From Methylohalobius crimeensis 10Ki (GTDB taxonomy: Bacteria; Pseudomonadota; Gammaproteobacteria; Methylococcales; Methylothermaceae), in NCBI RefSeq assembly GCF_000421465.1, contig NZ_ATXB01000001.1, positions 2,387,001 through 2,451,000 on the forward strand: a stretch of DNA of 64,000 nucleotides. Direction: 5' to 3'. Both the position numbers and the translations under genes were made by a program. Position 1 is the first letter of the stretch. Every line of letters begins with the position of its first letter. Positions 47,423-57,466 of the stretch are shown in pieces. Below the pieces are notes generated by a model that was given only the letters and a program-made list of their open reading frames with translations, ran no database searches and was not told the origin of the DNA.

Positions 47423-48538
47423 ATGCTGAGCAATCTGAATCTGACCAACTTCACTGTATTCAAGAAGGCAAATCTTCGCTTCTCGGAAGGCCTGAATGTC
47501 ATTGTGGGGGAGAATGGAACGGGAAAGACCCATTTGCTCAAGTTGGGCTATTTGATCTCGACCATCTGGGAGACACAGGTCAAAGATCGCAGCAGTTTTA
47601 TAAGCAAGGAGTCCATTGAACGGCACGTCTCGGAGCGGCTGTTGCATATTTTCAAGCCTGAAAGGATCGGTAACCTTACCACTGGCGGCTCAAGAAAAGG
47701 GACGTCTGTGAACGGAACTGTGACAGGTTCGATTCCAACGGTGACGATCAGGATGCCACATGAACCCCCTATGCCGCCAATGGACGATGAGATTACCTGG
47801 GCCTTTCAATTCTCCGATCGCGCTGAAACCAAAGTAAGCATTGACCAGCTACCTGAAAGGTTAACCTCAAACGCCATCTATGGACGCTCAGTGTATCTTC
47901 CCAGCAAAGAGATGATCTCTTTTTTCGAAGGGTTTATCTCACTGTATGAAACCCGTGAATTGTCGTTTGATGAAACATTCAGGGATTTGGCCGTTAAGCT
48001 CTCTTCGCCACGCCTCAAGGAGAGGCCAGAGTTCATTGGAAAACTGCTTGAAAGATTAGGGAATGCAATAGGGGGAGATGTGATACTCGAAGGTGGTCGA
48101 TTTTATACGGTTTATACGGTTAGAGGCAAGAAGAGGCAGCGCCGCGAAATCACGCTTCTTGCAGAAGGCTTACGCAAGTTGGCGACTATTATGCAATTAT
48201 TGGACAACGGCAGCCTGCAGCCCGGTGGAACACTGTTCTGGGATGAACCAGAAACGAATTTGAATCCGAGGCTTATCAAGTTGGTCGCTGAAGCACTCTT
48301 CCTTCTCTGTTGCCATGGAATCCAGGTGATTTTAGCGACGCACAGCCTTTTTTTGCTCCGAGAATTGGAGATTTTATCTGGCAAGGAAGAATTCCAAAAT
48401 GTAGGGCAGCGTTATTTCGCGCTGAAGACAACTTCTGGAGGTGTGATTATTTCGCAAGGTGGTACACCCGAAGATATTGATCCACTGATCTTGCTGGATG
48501 AATCACTCGAGCAGTCTGATCGGTTTCTGGCTATTTAA
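47423..48538 (+). CDS. RecF/OLD-like AAA ATPase in the defence island
   Basis: This 371-residue ABC-type ATPase has Walker A VGENGTGKTHLL (about 28-39), a signature-like LLAEGLRKLA (about 250), Walker B TLFWDEPETNLNP (about 268-280), and the H-loop VILATHSLFLLREL. The fold matches the AAA_21/OLD-RecF group without the long coiled coil of SMC proteins. No TOPRIM or nuclease domain is attached, so activity probably requires the small nuclease-like protein encoded next. GAGGAG lies before ATG 47423, which is preferred over the ATG at 47381 inside the previous gene. Codon use is AT-richer than the flanking helicase and DUF499 genes. Confidence 0.85.
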   Translation: MLSNLNLTNFTVFKKANLRFSEGLNVIVGENGTGKTHLLKLGYLISTIWETQVKDRSSFISKESIERHVSERLLHIFKPERIGNLTTGGSRKGTSVNGTVTGSIPTVTIRMPHEPPMPPMDDEITWAFQFSDRAETKVSIDQLPERLTSNAIYGRSVYLPSKEMISFFEGFISLYETRELSFDETFRDLAVKLSSPRLKERPEFIGKLLERLGNAIGGDVILEGGRFYTVYTVRGKKRQRREITLLAEGLRKLATIMQLLDNGSLQPGGTLFWDEPETNLNPRLIKLVAEALFLLCCHGIQVILATHSLFLLRELEILSGKEEFQNVGQRYFALKTTSGGVIISQGGTPEDIDPLILLDESLEQSDRFLAI

Positions 48539-48562
48539 TCATCCATGGAAGGAGGGAATGTC

Positions 48563-49075
48563 GTGAACGATTTTACAGAAGGTGGATTGACCTTTTCATT
48601 TGCGAATGGGTGTTGTGACGCCACGGCATTTGACAAGTGGTCATTTATTCGGAACCAGTTTCAAAGCATATGCGGCGGCAGCAAAGCCGTTGACTTTCTC
48701 TGCATAGACAATGACGTACTGTGGATCATAGAAGTCAAGGACTATCGGCGTCCGGGCTCGAAGAAGCCGAGCAATCTATCACTGGATGTTGCAAAAAAGG
48801 TACGAGATAGCATTGCTGGGTTGGTGGCAGCACAATGCAATGCGACCGATCAAGATGAGAAAAAGTTTGCACGGAAGGCATTGCGGGCAACCCAGCTTAG
48901 AGTGGTATTACATGTTGAGCAGCCTTGCAAGGCATCAAAGCTATTTCCAAAGGCAGTCGATCCAAGCGATTTAAAAAGCAAACTCAAAAAATTGCTTAAG
49001 GCAATTGATCCACATCCTGAAATAGTTGATCAAAACAATCTTAAGCAGAATATGAACTGGACCGTTACAGGATAA
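48563..49075 (+). CDS. Small PD-(D/E)XK-like putative nuclease
   Basis: This 170-residue protein has a possible restriction-nuclease core: Asp44 in AVDFLCID, followed by the strand [11 protein letters not shown] with Glu57-X-Lys59. The rest is Lys-rich and helical ([15 protein letters not shown]). GGAGG lies seven bases before the GTG at 48563, so it is preferred over an ATG at 48545. It lies between the ATPase and DUF499 genes, and its DNA is AT-rich like the ATPase gene. ATPase-plus-nuclease pairs are common effectors in phage defence; here that is an inference from one motif. I know no named family for it. Confidence 0.65.
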   Translation: MNDFTEGGLTFSFANGCCDATAFDKWSFIRNQFQSICGGSKAVDFLCIDNDVLWIIEVKDYRRPGSKKPSNLSLDVAKKVRDSIAGLVAAQCNATDQDEKKFARKALRATQLRVVLHVEQPCKASKLFPKAVDPSDLKSKLKKLLKAIDPHPEIVDQNNLKQNMNWTVTG

Positions 49076-49079
49076 AACT

Positions 49080-51938
49080 ATGAGTCTAAAGCCTTGGCGC
49101 GAGATTGCCCGCCCCCACCAAGACGTTCTGGAAGGCTCCTTCAAACAGTCGGAATTCGCGGCCGATATCACCCAGGTGGCGGGTGGCACCGCGCCGGCCG
49201 AATATCAGGATGCGGAGCAATTCTTTGCCCGCACCTTCATCACCGAAGGGATGCGCCTGCTCTTGATCTCGGTGGCGCAACGCCTGGCGGGCCAGGGCGG
49301 CGATCCGGTCATCCAACTGCAAACCGCCTTCGGTGGCGGCAAGACGCATACGCTGCTGGCGGTTTATCACCTGGCGAGCCGCGAAGTCGGCACCGACCGA
49401 CTGATGGGCGTGCCGCCGGTACTGGACGAGGCCGGCATTCACGATCTGCCCCGCGCCAAGATCGCGGTGATCGACGGCATCAAGCTGTCGCCCAGCCAGC
49501 CCCGCCAATACGGCAACACCTACGTTAATACCTTGTGGGGGGAACTCGCCTACCAGCTGCTCGGCGAGCCGGGCTATGAGATGGTGGCCGGCAGCGATGC
49601 CGACGGCACCTCGCCCGGCAAAGAGGTTTTGACCGCGCTGATTCGCCAGGCGGCGCCGTGCGTGATCCTGATGGATGAGCTGGTGGCCTTTATCCGCCAA
49701 CTGGAGCTGGGCAAGCAGTACAAGGCCGGCACTTTCGACAGCAATATCAGCTTTATTCAGGGCCTGACCGAAGCCATGAAGGCGATACCCAACGCCATCC
49801 TGCTGGCCTCTCTGCCTGAATCCGAGCTGGAGGCGGGCGGCACCATGGGTCAGCGCGCGCTGAACTCCCTGGAGAAATACTTCGCCCGGGTGGAGTCCGT
49901 CTGGAAGCCGGTGGGCACCGAGGAAGCGTTCGAGATCGTGCGCCGGCGGCTGTTCGAGAACCCCGGCGAGCGCGCCCAGGTGGAAGGCATCAGCCGGCAG
50001 TTTTCCGACTTCTACCGGCAGCACGCCGACAAGTTCCCCGTAGAGACCCAGTCCAACGAATACTTCGAGCGCCTGTGCCGCTCCTACCCCATCCACCCGG
50101 AGATCTTCGACCGGCTCTACGAGGACTGGTCCACGCTGGAGAAATTCCAGCGCACCCGCGGCGTGCTCCAATACATGGCCATCGTCATCCACCGGCTGTG
50201 GAACTCGGATAACAAGGACGCGCTGATCATGCCCGGCTCCCTGCCGCTGGAAGACAGCAATGTGCGCCACAAGAGTATCCACTACCTGCCCCAGGGCTGG
50301 GAGCCGGTGATCGAGCGCGAAGTGGACGGCCCCCACTCGGTCCCTTATGAAATCGACGGCCACCATACCCTGTTCGGCGGCGTGCAGGCCGCGCGCCGCA
50401 CCGCCCGCACCATTTTTCTGGGCAGTGCGCCCTCCACCCGGGAGCAGATGATCCGGGGTATCCAGACCGAGCGCATCCTGCTCGGCTCGGTCCAGCCCGG
50501 CCAGACCATCGGTGTGTTCGAGGATGTGTTGAAGCGCCTGCGCGATCGCTTGCATTATCTCTATGCCGAGCAGGACCGCTACTGGCTGGATACCAAGCCC
50601 AACCTGCGCCGGGAAATGGAAAGCCGCAAGCAGAACATTAGCGAGCGCGACGAGCTGCTGCCGCTGCTGAAAAATCGCGTGACGCGCGCCTTTGGCCGCA
50701 ACCACCGGTTCGGCGGCATTCATGTATTCACCCCGTCGGGGGACGTTCCCGACGACTACGGTTCCGGTCCACGCCTGGTGGTGCTGCCGACCAATGCCGC
50801 CTACAGCCGCGCCGAGATCAATCCGGCTTTTATGGAGGCGGAAAAGCTATTGCATCATCGAGGCGACCAGCCCCGGCAGAAACGGAACCGGTTGATCTTT
50901 CTGGCACCGGATTTTGATGTGGTGAGCCGGCTGAAGGAACAAGGCCGCATTTATCTGGCTTGGCAATCCATCGTCACCGATATCGAAAATGGCACACTGA
51001 ACCAGGATCTCTCACATCTCAACCAGGCCAAGCGCCATCGAGACAGGGCGGAACAGTCCCTGACGCAGTTGATTCGGGAAACCTACAAGTGGCTGATCGC
51101 GCCGATCGAAGATTTCGTCAAAGGCAAACCAACCCTGAACTGGGAGGTGGTCTCCGTATCACCCACGATTCCCAGCCTGGTACAAACCATCGAAAATACG
51201 CTGCGCGAAGAAGAATGGGTCATCTATGAGTGGTCTCCTATCCACCTGCGCAACGTGCTCAAGCAGTGGTATTTGAAGGACGGGGTGACAGAAGTCAGCG
51301 CGCTGAAAGTCTGGCAAGACACCTGCCACTACCTGTACCTGCCGCGGCTGGTGAATGATCATGTCTTCCGCGACGCCCTTTCTAAAGGCGTTGAAAGCGA
51401 GGATTACTTTGGTTTTGCTTCCGGCAAGGAAGGCGACCGTTACCTCGGCTTTAGCTTTGGCCACAGTGCCAGCGTCACCCTGGATGAATCGTCGTTGCTG
51501 ATTGATCGTGAAGCAGCCGTAGCCTACGTCGAGCGCATCCGTCAAGCCGCACAACCATCACCGCAACCGACCCAACCCGGTGAAGCGGGCGGCGCGGCAA
51601 CCTCAGGCGCGACAGGCAAAGCAGGCACCACGCCACCCCCGACACCAGGTGAAATGGGACAACCGGATTCAGGAAGCACCGCTGCCGTTAAAAAGCAGTT
51701 CTACGGCACCATCGCCGTGGACCCGGTAAAAGCGAAGATGGATTTTGCCACGATCATGGAGGAAGTGGTTCAGCATTTCACCGCCAAGCTGGGGGTCGAC
51801 GTGACGATATCAGTCGAAATCGAAGCCAAGAGCCGCGACGGATTTGATGAGGCACTGCAGCGGACTGTGAAGGAGAACTGCAACGTGTTGCGATTCAGCA
51901 ACGCTGAGTTCGAGGGAGGTGGTGAAACCGGTACGTAA
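49080..51938 (+). CDS. DUF499 ATPase, defence system
   Basis: This 952-residue protein matches COG1483/DUF499. [26 protein letters not shown] opens the family domain. Walker A is [19 protein letters not shown] (about 82-100). [15 protein letters not shown] acts as Walker B near 200. The region about 840-880 is a Pro/Gly/Ala/Thr-rich linker ([18 protein letters not shown]), then a C-terminal domain. DUF499 proteins occur beside DUF1156 methylases and SNF2 helicases in predicted anti-phage cassettes; their mechanism is undefined. Codon use is GC-rich. Its stop codon lies at the inner end of the right inverted repeat, so it closes the island. Confidence 0.9.
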   Translation: MSLKPWREIARPHQDVLEGSFKQSEFAADITQVAGGTAPAEYQDAEQFFARTFITEGMRLLLISVAQRLAGQGGDPVIQLQTAFGGGKTHTLLAVYHLASREVGTDRLMGVPPVLDEAGIHDLPRAKIAVIDGIKLSPSQPRQYGNTYVNTLWGELAYQLLGEPGYEMVAGSDADGTSPGKEVLTALIRQAAPCVILMDELVAFIRQLELGKQYKAGTFDSNISFIQGLTEAMKAIPNAILLASLPESELEAGGTMGQRALNSLEKYFARVESVWKPVGTEEAFEIVRRRLFENPGERAQVEGISRQFSDFYRQHADKFPVETQSNEYFERLCRSYPIHPEIFDRLYEDWSTLEKFQRTRGVLQYMAIVIHRLWNSDNKDALIMPGSLPLEDSNVRHKSIHYLPQGWEPVIEREVDGPHSVPYEIDGHHTLFGGVQAARRTARTIFLGSAPSTREQMIRGIQTERILLGSVQPGQTIGVFEDVLKRLRDRLHYLYAEQDRYWLDTKPNLRREMESRKQNISERDELLPLLKNRVTRAFGRNHRFGGIHVFTPSGDVPDDYGSGPRLVVLPTNAAYSRAEINPAFMEAEKLLHHRGDQPRQKRNRLIFLAPDFDVVSRLKEQGRIYLAWQSIVTDIENGTLNQDLSHLNQAKRHRDRAEQSLTQLIRETYKWLIAPIEDFVKGKPTLNWEVVSVSPTIPSLVQTIENTLREEEWVIYEWSPIHLRNVLKQWYLKDGVTEVSALKVWQDTCHYLYLPRLVNDHVFRDALSKGVESEDYFGFASGKEGDRYLGFSFGHSASVTLDESSLLIDREAAVAYVERIRQAAQPSPQPTQPGEAGGAATSGATGKAGTTPPPTPGEMGQPDSGSTAAVKKQFYGTIAVDPVKAKMDFATIMEEVVQHFTAKLGVDVTISVEIEAKSRDGFDEALQRTVKENCNVLRFSNAEFEGGGETGT

Positions 51939-51999
51939 AAACTCCCATTTCCCTTTTAAGTGCTTGTTTCACTATATCCCCGATGGGAAAAGTCGAGCT
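51935..51999. repeat. Right boundary repeat of the defence island
   Basis: Read on the minus strand, it begins AGCTCGACTTTTCCCAT and runs through GTGAAACAA, CTTAAAA and TGGGAGTTTTTAC, the same order as the left copy. The inner end overlaps the DUF499 stop codon. It directly precedes the chromosomal LEA14-like gene, so the boundary is sharp. Confidence 0.75.
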
Positions 52000-52011
52000 A
52001 ATAACCCATGA

Positions 52012-52017
52012 TATAAT
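52012..52017 (+). promoter_or_regulatory. Possible -10 element for the LEA14-like gene
   Basis: A perfect TATAAT lies 31 bases before the ATG at 52048, just outside the island's right repeat. The matching -35 (AAAGTC) is poor and would lie inside the repeat, so island insertion may have changed this promoter. Confidence 0.3.
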
Positions 52018-52047
52018 AAGACATTTAACAACGCCGGAATCACTTCC

Positions 52048-52554
52048 ATGCGCGCCCTATCGATGTTCGGCCTTTGCGGCTTCCTGCTATTTTGGTTGAC
52101 CGGCTGCGCCAATCTCTCCACCTTCGAACAACCCAGGGTTTCGGTGGTCGACGTTCGATTACGCGGCGGCAAGCTCCTGGCCCAGGATTTTTTGGTCACC
52201 CTCCGAGTCGACAATCCCAACGCCTACGGCTTCGACATCAACGGCGTGGTCGCCGACGTGCTTCTCAACGACCAACCCCTGGCCCGCGGTTTGGCCGAAC
52301 ATGAAATCCGCGTGCCCGCTTACGGCCGACAGGATGTGGACGTGATCGCCACGGTCCAAACCCTGGGATTACTGAAACAGATCGTGGAATTGGGCACCCG
52401 CCGACCGATCGATTATCAAGTGAGAGGTCATCTCAGCCTGGGCCGAGGATGGACTCGGGATATCCGCGTCCCTTTCGAAGAACAAGGCACCTTGGATTTT
52501 TGGCGTTTCATCGGCGAACAGGCCGTCCCCCGGCCATTGGAGGACGATTACTGA
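52048..52554 (+). CDS. LEA14-like lipoprotein
   Basis: This 168-residue protein has a lipoprotein signal (FLLFWLTGC, Cys20). It is followed by a late-embryogenesis-abundant type 2 beta domain: VVDVRLRGGKLLAQDFLVTLRVDNPNAYGFDINGVVADVLLND, then a second strand set ending WTRDIRVPFEEQGTLDFW. LEA2 domains adopt a fibronectin-like fold, and bacterial lipoproteins of this kind have no settled role, though stress and envelope functions are suspected. Its stop is one base before the radical SAM start. It is the first chromosomal gene to the right of the defence island. Confidence 0.85.
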   Translation: MRALSMFGLCGFLLFWLTGCANLSTFEQPRVSVVDVRLRGGKLLAQDFLVTLRVDNPNAYGFDINGVVADVLLNDQPLARGLAEHEIRVPAYGRQDVDVIATVQTLGLLKQIVELGTRRPIDYQVRGHLSLGRGWTRDIRVPFEEQGTLDFWRFIGEQAVPRPLEDDY

Positions 52555-52555
52555 C

Positions 52556-53410
52556 GTGACCCGAACCCTGACCGTCACCGATCACCGCCGCGACAGCGCC
52601 GGCCTGACCTACGTCTACCCGGTGGTCTCCCGCCGCGCGGGCGGAATCTCGGTGGGGATCAATTTCAATCCCAACAACGCCTGCAACTGGCGTTGCCTCT
52701 ACTGCCAGGTACCCGATTTACAGCGCGGCACCGCCCCGCCGCTGGATAAAGCTCGATTACAACGGGAATTGCGCGGCCTTCTGGAATCGATCCTGGACGG
52801 CACTTTCTATCAACGCTTCCAGGTTCCTCCCGATCATCGAACCCTCAAGGACATCTCCATTTCGGGAAACGGCGAGCCCACCACCCTGGCGGAATTCGAC
52901 CAGGCCATCGCCGCCATCGAGCAAACCTTGGCCGAAATCCCCCTGCCCCCGCAAATCGGCAAGGTCATCATCAGCAACGGCAGCCTCATTCAGCGACCGG
53001 AAGTACAGCGGGGTCTGGCCCGTTGGAACAAGCTGGGGGGAGAGCTGTGGTTCAAGGTCGACAGCGCCACCGCCGAAGGCATTCGGCGGAGCAACGGCGC
53101 CGCCATCACCCCGGAGCGGGTCCTGGCCAATCTGGAAACCGCCGCCCGGCTCTGTCCGATTTGGATTCAGACCTGCCTGTTCATGCTCGACGGCGAGTCC
53201 CCTTCCCAAGAAGAACAACACGCCTATCTGGATTTTCTCGCCACCACCACAGCGCGGCATATTCCACTCCGCGGCGTGCTGCTTTACGGACTGGCCCGAC
53301 CTTCCATGCAACCGGAGGCGGAGCGCTTGGCCCCCCTGCCCGCATCCTGGATGGAAGAGTTCGCGGAAAAAATTCGGACACTGGGGCTTAAGGTCAAACT
53401 CACGCCTTAA
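52556..53410 (+). CDS. Radical SAM family protein
   Basis: This 284-residue protein has the radical S-adenosylmethionine cluster motif C-X3-C-X2-C in NACNWRCLYCQ (about residues 42-52). It is followed by SISGNGEPTTL near residue 101, the SAM-binding GGE-like segment. NPNNACNWRCLYC and the following Cys-less body resemble the small wyosine-type or MoaA-like radical SAM group. No auxiliary cluster is visible. The start is GTG 52556, just after the LEA14-like stop. The substrate is unknown; tRNA or protein modification would be typical. Confidence 0.85.
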   Translation: MTRTLTVTDHRRDSAGLTYVYPVVSRRAGGISVGINFNPNNACNWRCLYCQVPDLQRGTAPPLDKARLQRELRGLLESILDGTFYQRFQVPPDHRTLKDISISGNGEPTTLAEFDQAIAAIEQTLAEIPLPPQIGKVIISNGSLIQRPEVQRGLARWNKLGGELWFKVDSATAEGIRRSNGAAITPERVLANLETAARLCPIWIQTCLFMLDGESPSQEEQHAYLDFLATTTARHIPLRGVLLYGLARPSMQPEAERLAPLPASWMEEFAEKIRTLGLKVKLTP

Positions 53411-53481
53411 CCTTATCGATTTTATGGAATTGTTTGATTAAACTGGACATTCGTTCAAACCGGGGCAAGAGGTTCGCATCC

Positions 53482-54426
53482 ATGGATTACCGCGTCTTTA
53501 TTCACACCAACCACAAGCAATGGCTGGGGGCGGTGGTGTCCGCCTACAGCATGAAGCGCAATTCCCTCCACGCCGACCGGTTCGAAGTGGAGATCATCCA
53601 TCACGAGGATTATCCCTTCCTGCATGCCAAGGAGGGACAATGGTATTTGCGCGACGGCCAGCGGCGTCAGTGGCTCAACGACGACCTGCAATCGTTCACC
53701 CCGCTCCGCTTCATGCCGCCGGAATTGATGCATTATCAAGGCCGGGCGGTGGTGGTCGACCCCGACGTGTTCGCCGTGGGAGACGTCTGGGAACTCCTTT
53801 CTAAGGAGATGGGCGGCGCCGGCCTGATGTGCCGTCCGCGGACCGGCAAGAAAGGCAAGGAAGGCTGCCTGGCCAGCAGCGTCATGCTCTTGGACTGCGC
53901 CAAGTTGACCCATTGGAAGGTGGAGGAAACCTTTCAGCAACTATTCGACTTCCAGGTCGATTACATGGACTGGATCTGTCTCAAGCGGGAGCCGCGGGAT
54001 CTCATCGAGCTGTTCGAAAACGAATGGAACGATTTCGACAAGCTCACGCCGCAAACCAAAATGCTCCACACCACCAAGCGCAAGACCCAACCGTGGAAAT
54101 CCGGACTCCCGGTGGATTTTCGCCCGGCGGAAAAGAAAAACCTGTGGGGCTTGATCCTACGCGCCCGCCGTCATTTGTTTGGCGAATACGCGCTGCTGGG
54201 CCGCTACCGGACCCATCCGGACCCCAACCAGGAACGCTACTTCTTCGGGCTGGTGAAAGAGTGCCTGGAAAAGGGCTTGGTGAGCGCAGAGCAAGTCCGC
54301 GCCGAGATGGCGAAAAATCACGTCCGCCACGACGCCTTCGAGGTGATGGAGCGAATCGAGCCTTTGGCGCCCCCGCCGGGGCATCCCCTGGGCTGGGAAT
54401 TGCCGGCGCAGCAGAAGGCCGCATAG
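53482..54426 (+). CDS. GT8-like putative glycosyltransferase
   Basis: This 314-residue protein starts DYRVFIHTNHKQWLGAVVSAYSMKRNS, the pattern of a nucleotide-sugar transferase fold. RAVVVDPDVFAVGDV (about 88-102) contains a DXD-like motif that would bind metal and nucleotide sugar. CLASSVMLLDCAKLTHWKVE and DWICLKREP later fit glycosyltransferase family 8-like proteins. No signal or membrane segment is seen, so it is cytoplasmic. An AGAGG box lies nine bases before ATG 53482, which is preferred over ATG 53434. Acceptor and donor are unknown. A hairpin follows the gene. Confidence 0.65.
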   Translation: MDYRVFIHTNHKQWLGAVVSAYSMKRNSLHADRFEVEIIHHEDYPFLHAKEGQWYLRDGQRRQWLNDDLQSFTPLRFMPPELMHYQGRAVVVDPDVFAVGDVWELLSKEMGGAGLMCRPRTGKKGKEGCLASSVMLLDCAKLTHWKVEETFQQLFDFQVDYMDWICLKREPRDLIELFENEWNDFDKLTPQTKMLHTTKRKTQPWKSGLPVDFRPAEKKNLWGLILRARRHLFGEYALLGRYRTHPDPNQERYFFGLVKECLEKGLVSAEQVRAEMAKNHVRHDAFEVMERIEPLAPPPGHPLGWELPAQQKAA

Positions 54427-54437
54427 ATCGGGCATCC

Positions 54438-54468
54438 GCACAAATCGGCAAAAACCGCCGATTTGTGC
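54438..54468 (+). terminator. Hairpin after the GT8-like gene
   Basis: GCACAAATCGGC and GCCGATTTGTGC form a perfect 12-bp stem with a seven-base loop, 11 bases past the stop. The following CTCTTTCC is only weakly T-rich. It is probably the terminator of the 52048-54426 unit. Confidence 0.7.
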
Positions 54469-54541
54469 CTCTTTCCGTGACAGTTCCTTCGACGCATGGA
54501 TAAACTGACCGCTCGAAGGACTCCACTAGGCTGCACTTTCT

Positions 54542-57466
54542 ATGTCAGCTAATGCACCGCCCGCCTTGACTGAACTCGATCGGACCCTCGAGGGCGATGT
54601 GCTGGGCGATCCGTTGTCCCGCATGCTCTACGCCACCGATGCCTCGCCCTATCAGCAACTGCCCCGGGCGATCGCCAGGCCGCGCGGCCGAAATGACTGC
54701 ATCGCCGTCATGCAATTCGCCGCCCGCCAGCGACTCCCCTTGATTCCGCGAGCGGCGGGCACCAGTCTGGCCGGCCAATGCGTGGGCGAAGGTCTGGTGG
54801 TCGATTGCAGCCGCTATATGAACCAAATTCTGGAAGTGGACGGTGCCCGTCGGCGGGTGCGGGTACAGCCGGGGGTGATCCGGGACGATCTCAACGAAAA
54901 ACTGCGGCCTCAAGGACTGATGTTCGCTCCCGACCCCTCCACCTCCAACCGCTGCACGGTCGGCGGCATGCTGGGCAACAATGCCTCGGGCATCCACGGC
55001 TTGCGCTATGGCACCACGCGCGAGCATGTCCATTCGGTGGAAGCAGTGTTGAGCGACGGCAGCGTGGCCCGGTTCGGTCCCTTGAGGCCGGAAGCATTGG
55101 AGGAGAAGCTTCGGCTAGAAAACTTAGAGGGCCAAATTTATCGCACCGTTTACCACCTGATAGAAGCGCACCGCGATTTGATCCTCCTGCGCTTCCCCCG
55201 TCCCGACCATATCCCCCGAAATGCGGGCTATGCCTTGGATGTGCTGGCGAGCGGGCAGCCTTGGGTGCCACAGGGTCCGGCCTTCAACCTGGCCAGGCTC
55301 CTGTGTGGCAGCGAGGGCGGCTTGGCCCTGGTAACCGAAATTGAATTGAATCTGGTCCCCTTGCCCACCTCCCGGAAACTGCTATGCATCCACTTCGAGG
55401 AGGTCGACCGGGCTTTGAAAGCCGTCGCTCCCGTCCTGTCCCACGGGCCGGCGGCCCTGGAACTGGTGGATCGGCATATCCTGGCCTTGACCCAGAACAA
55501 CCTGGAACAGCGGCGCAACCGGTTTTGGCTGCAAGGCGATCCGGGCGCGGTCCTGCTGGCCGAATTCACTGGCCAATCGGATCAGGATTTGGACGACCAA
55601 TTGACCGGCGTGCTCACGGAACTGCGCGGGCCGCACATGGGCTATGCCCATGTGGTACTGGACCCGCCCGAAATGGAACAAGCCTGGACCTTGCGCAAAG
55701 CCGGGTTGGGGCTCCTGATGGGCATCCCCGGCCGGAAAAAGGCGGTGACCGGCATCGAGGATACCGCGGTGGCGGTCGCCGATCTGCCCGCCTATGTCCG
55801 GGACATGCAAAATCTGATGGCCCGCCACGGGACGGAATGCGTGATTTATGGCCCGGTGGGCCGGGGGATGATCCACTTTCGCCCCCAACTGGACCTGGCG
55901 AGCGAACAACAGAAATTCACCCAAATTTTGGAAGAGGTGGCCGATCTGGTCATCCGCTACCGCGGAACCCTTTCCGCCAAACACGGCGACGGCCGTTTGC
56001 GGGCGCCTTTTCTGGAACGCCTGATGGGCCGGGAAATAATCAAGCTGTTACAAGCGGTCAAGCAGGTGTTCGATCCCCATGACCTGCTGAATCCCCATGC
56101 CTCCCTCGACAACCGGCGACTGACCGAGCACTTGCGGCTTGCCGGCCACAGGCAACCGGTTTCCACCCATTTCGACTGGCGCCGGCAGGGAGGCTTCGAG
56201 ACCGCCACCTCCCAATGCAACGGCGCGGGGGTTTGCTTGAAAACCGCCGGCCACGGCACCATGTGTCCTTCTTACATGGCCACGCGCGAGGAAAAGCACG
56301 GCACCCGCGGCCGGGCTAATATCTTCCGGCAGGTGATGGCCAACCCCGCCGGATGGGCCGGCGAGGATGCCGGTTTATTGCGCGAAGCCCTCGATCTGTG
56401 CCTGTCGTGCAAGGGCTGCAAGGCGGAATGTCCCGCCAATGTGGACATGGCCCGCATGAAAGCCGAATTCCTGCAGCATTATCACGACCGGTTCGGTTTG
56501 CCCCGGCGGGCTCGGCTGGTGGGGAATCTCGACCGCCTCATCGGAACCGCCGGCCGTTTCCCCCGACTGAGCAACGTATTGTCCGCTCCGGGCCGGATCA
56601 AATCGCTGCTGGGATTTCACCCCCAACGCCCCCTGCCGCCCTTGGCCCCACAGCGCTTCAGCCATCAGCTGAGGCAGCGCCCTGCCGATACCGGGCAGGG
56701 GGAAACGGTCGTCTTGTTCAACGACCTCTTCACCGAATATTACGAACCGCACATCGGTATCGCGGCTCTGGAAGTGTTAAACCGGCTGGGTTGCCGGGTT
56801 CGAATCACTCCTTGCCTGGAATCCGGGCGCATCCAGATCAGCCAAGGAATGCTGCGACAAGCCCGAGAGCGATTGACTTCAGCGGTGGAGCAGCTTTATC
56901 CCCATGCGGCGGCGGGCCGTTTCATCGTCGGTCTCGAACCGTCCGAGGTTTTGACTTTCCGAGACGAAGCCGTCGACTTGCTCGCCGACGGTAAGCTGAG
57001 ACAAAAGGCTCGCCGGATCGCCGAGCAAATCCTTCTGTTCGAAGAATTCATCGCGAAGAAGGCGGCATCCTCGGCACGCTCCCTATTTTCCCCATTGGGA
57101 AAGGAAGTGTTGGTGCACGGCCACTGCCACGAAAAAGCCCTGGTGGGCATGGAACCGCTACTGGCAACGCTTTCCGTCATCCCCGACACCCGCATCGAGG
57201 CGATTCCTTCCGGCTGCTGCGGCATGGCGGGGATTTTCGGATACGAAAAAGAACATTACGAGATTTCTCTTGCAATCGCCGAACTCGTCCTGCTGCCGGC
57301 GATCCGGCAAGCGGATCCGGACAGCCTGGTAGTGGCACCGGGCACCAGCTGTCGACGGCAGATTCTCGACTGCCTGGGCGTGCGCGCCTACCATCCGGCG
57401 GAAGTGTTGCACCTGGCGTTAGAAGATGACACGATCCCACCCCCAATCATAGAATACGAAAAATGA
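54542..57466 (+). CDS. FAD/Fe-S oxidoreductase (YdiJ-like, D-2-hydroxyacid dehydrogenase fusion)
   Basis: This 974-residue protein fuses a GlcD-type FAD domain with a GlcF-type Fe-S domain. The FAD domain has PRAAGTSLAGQCVGEGLVVD (about 69-88), TVGGMLGNNASGIHGLRYG (about 139-157) and GSEGGLALVTEIEL. After residue 560 come CNGAGVCLKTAGHGTMCPSY and CLSCKGCKAECPAN; the second is a classic C-X2-C-X2-C-X3-CP cluster site, while the first is spaced unusually. Two CCG-type domains follow (HGHCHEKALVG, PSGCCGMAGIFG). Relatives oxidise D-lactate or D-2-hydroxyglutarate and feed electrons to the respiratory chain. Its stop overlaps the cinA start. Confidence 0.88.
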   Translation: MSANAPPALTELDRTLEGDVLGDPLSRMLYATDASPYQQLPRAIARPRGRNDCIAVMQFAARQRLPLIPRAAGTSLAGQCVGEGLVVDCSRYMNQILEVDGARRRVRVQPGVIRDDLNEKLRPQGLMFAPDPSTSNRCTVGGMLGNNASGIHGLRYGTTREHVHSVEAVLSDGSVARFGPLRPEALEEKLRLENLEGQIYRTVYHLIEAHRDLILLRFPRPDHIPRNAGYALDVLASGQPWVPQGPAFNLARLLCGSEGGLALVTEIELNLVPLPTSRKLLCIHFEEVDRALKAVAPVLSHGPAALELVDRHILALTQNNLEQRRNRFWLQGDPGAVLLAEFTGQSDQDLDDQLTGVLTELRGPHMGYAHVVLDPPEMEQAWTLRKAGLGLLMGIPGRKKAVTGIEDTAVAVADLPAYVRDMQNLMARHGTECVIYGPVGRGMIHFRPQLDLASEQQKFTQILEEVADLVIRYRGTLSAKHGDGRLRAPFLERLMGREIIKLLQAVKQVFDPHDLLNPHASLDNRRLTEHLRLAGHRQPVSTHFDWRRQGGFETATSQCNGAGVCLKTAGHGTMCPSYMATREEKHGTRGRANIFRQVMANPAGWAGEDAGLLREALDLCLSCKGCKAECPANVDMARMKAEFLQHYHDRFGLPRRARLVGNLDRLIGTAGRFPRLSNVLSAPGRIKSLLGFHPQRPLPPLAPQRFSHQLRQRPADTGQGETVVLFNDLFTEYYEPHIGIAALEVLNRLGCRVRITPCLESGRIQISQGMLRQARERLTSAVEQLYPHAAAGRFIVGLEPSEVLTFRDEAVDLLADGKLRQKARRIAEQILLFEEFIAKKAASSARSLFSPLGKEVLVHGHCHEKALVGMEPLLATLSVIPDTRIEAIPSGCCGMAGIFGYEKEHYEISLAIAELVLLPAIRQADPDSLVVAPGTSCRRQILDCLGVRAYHPAEVLHLALEDDTIPPPIIEYEK

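Noticed and set aside
54438-54468. Perfect hairpin considered as part of a repeat family or CRISPR repeat
   Set aside because: It occurs once, is placed just after a stop codon and has no spacer pattern, so a terminator is simpler.
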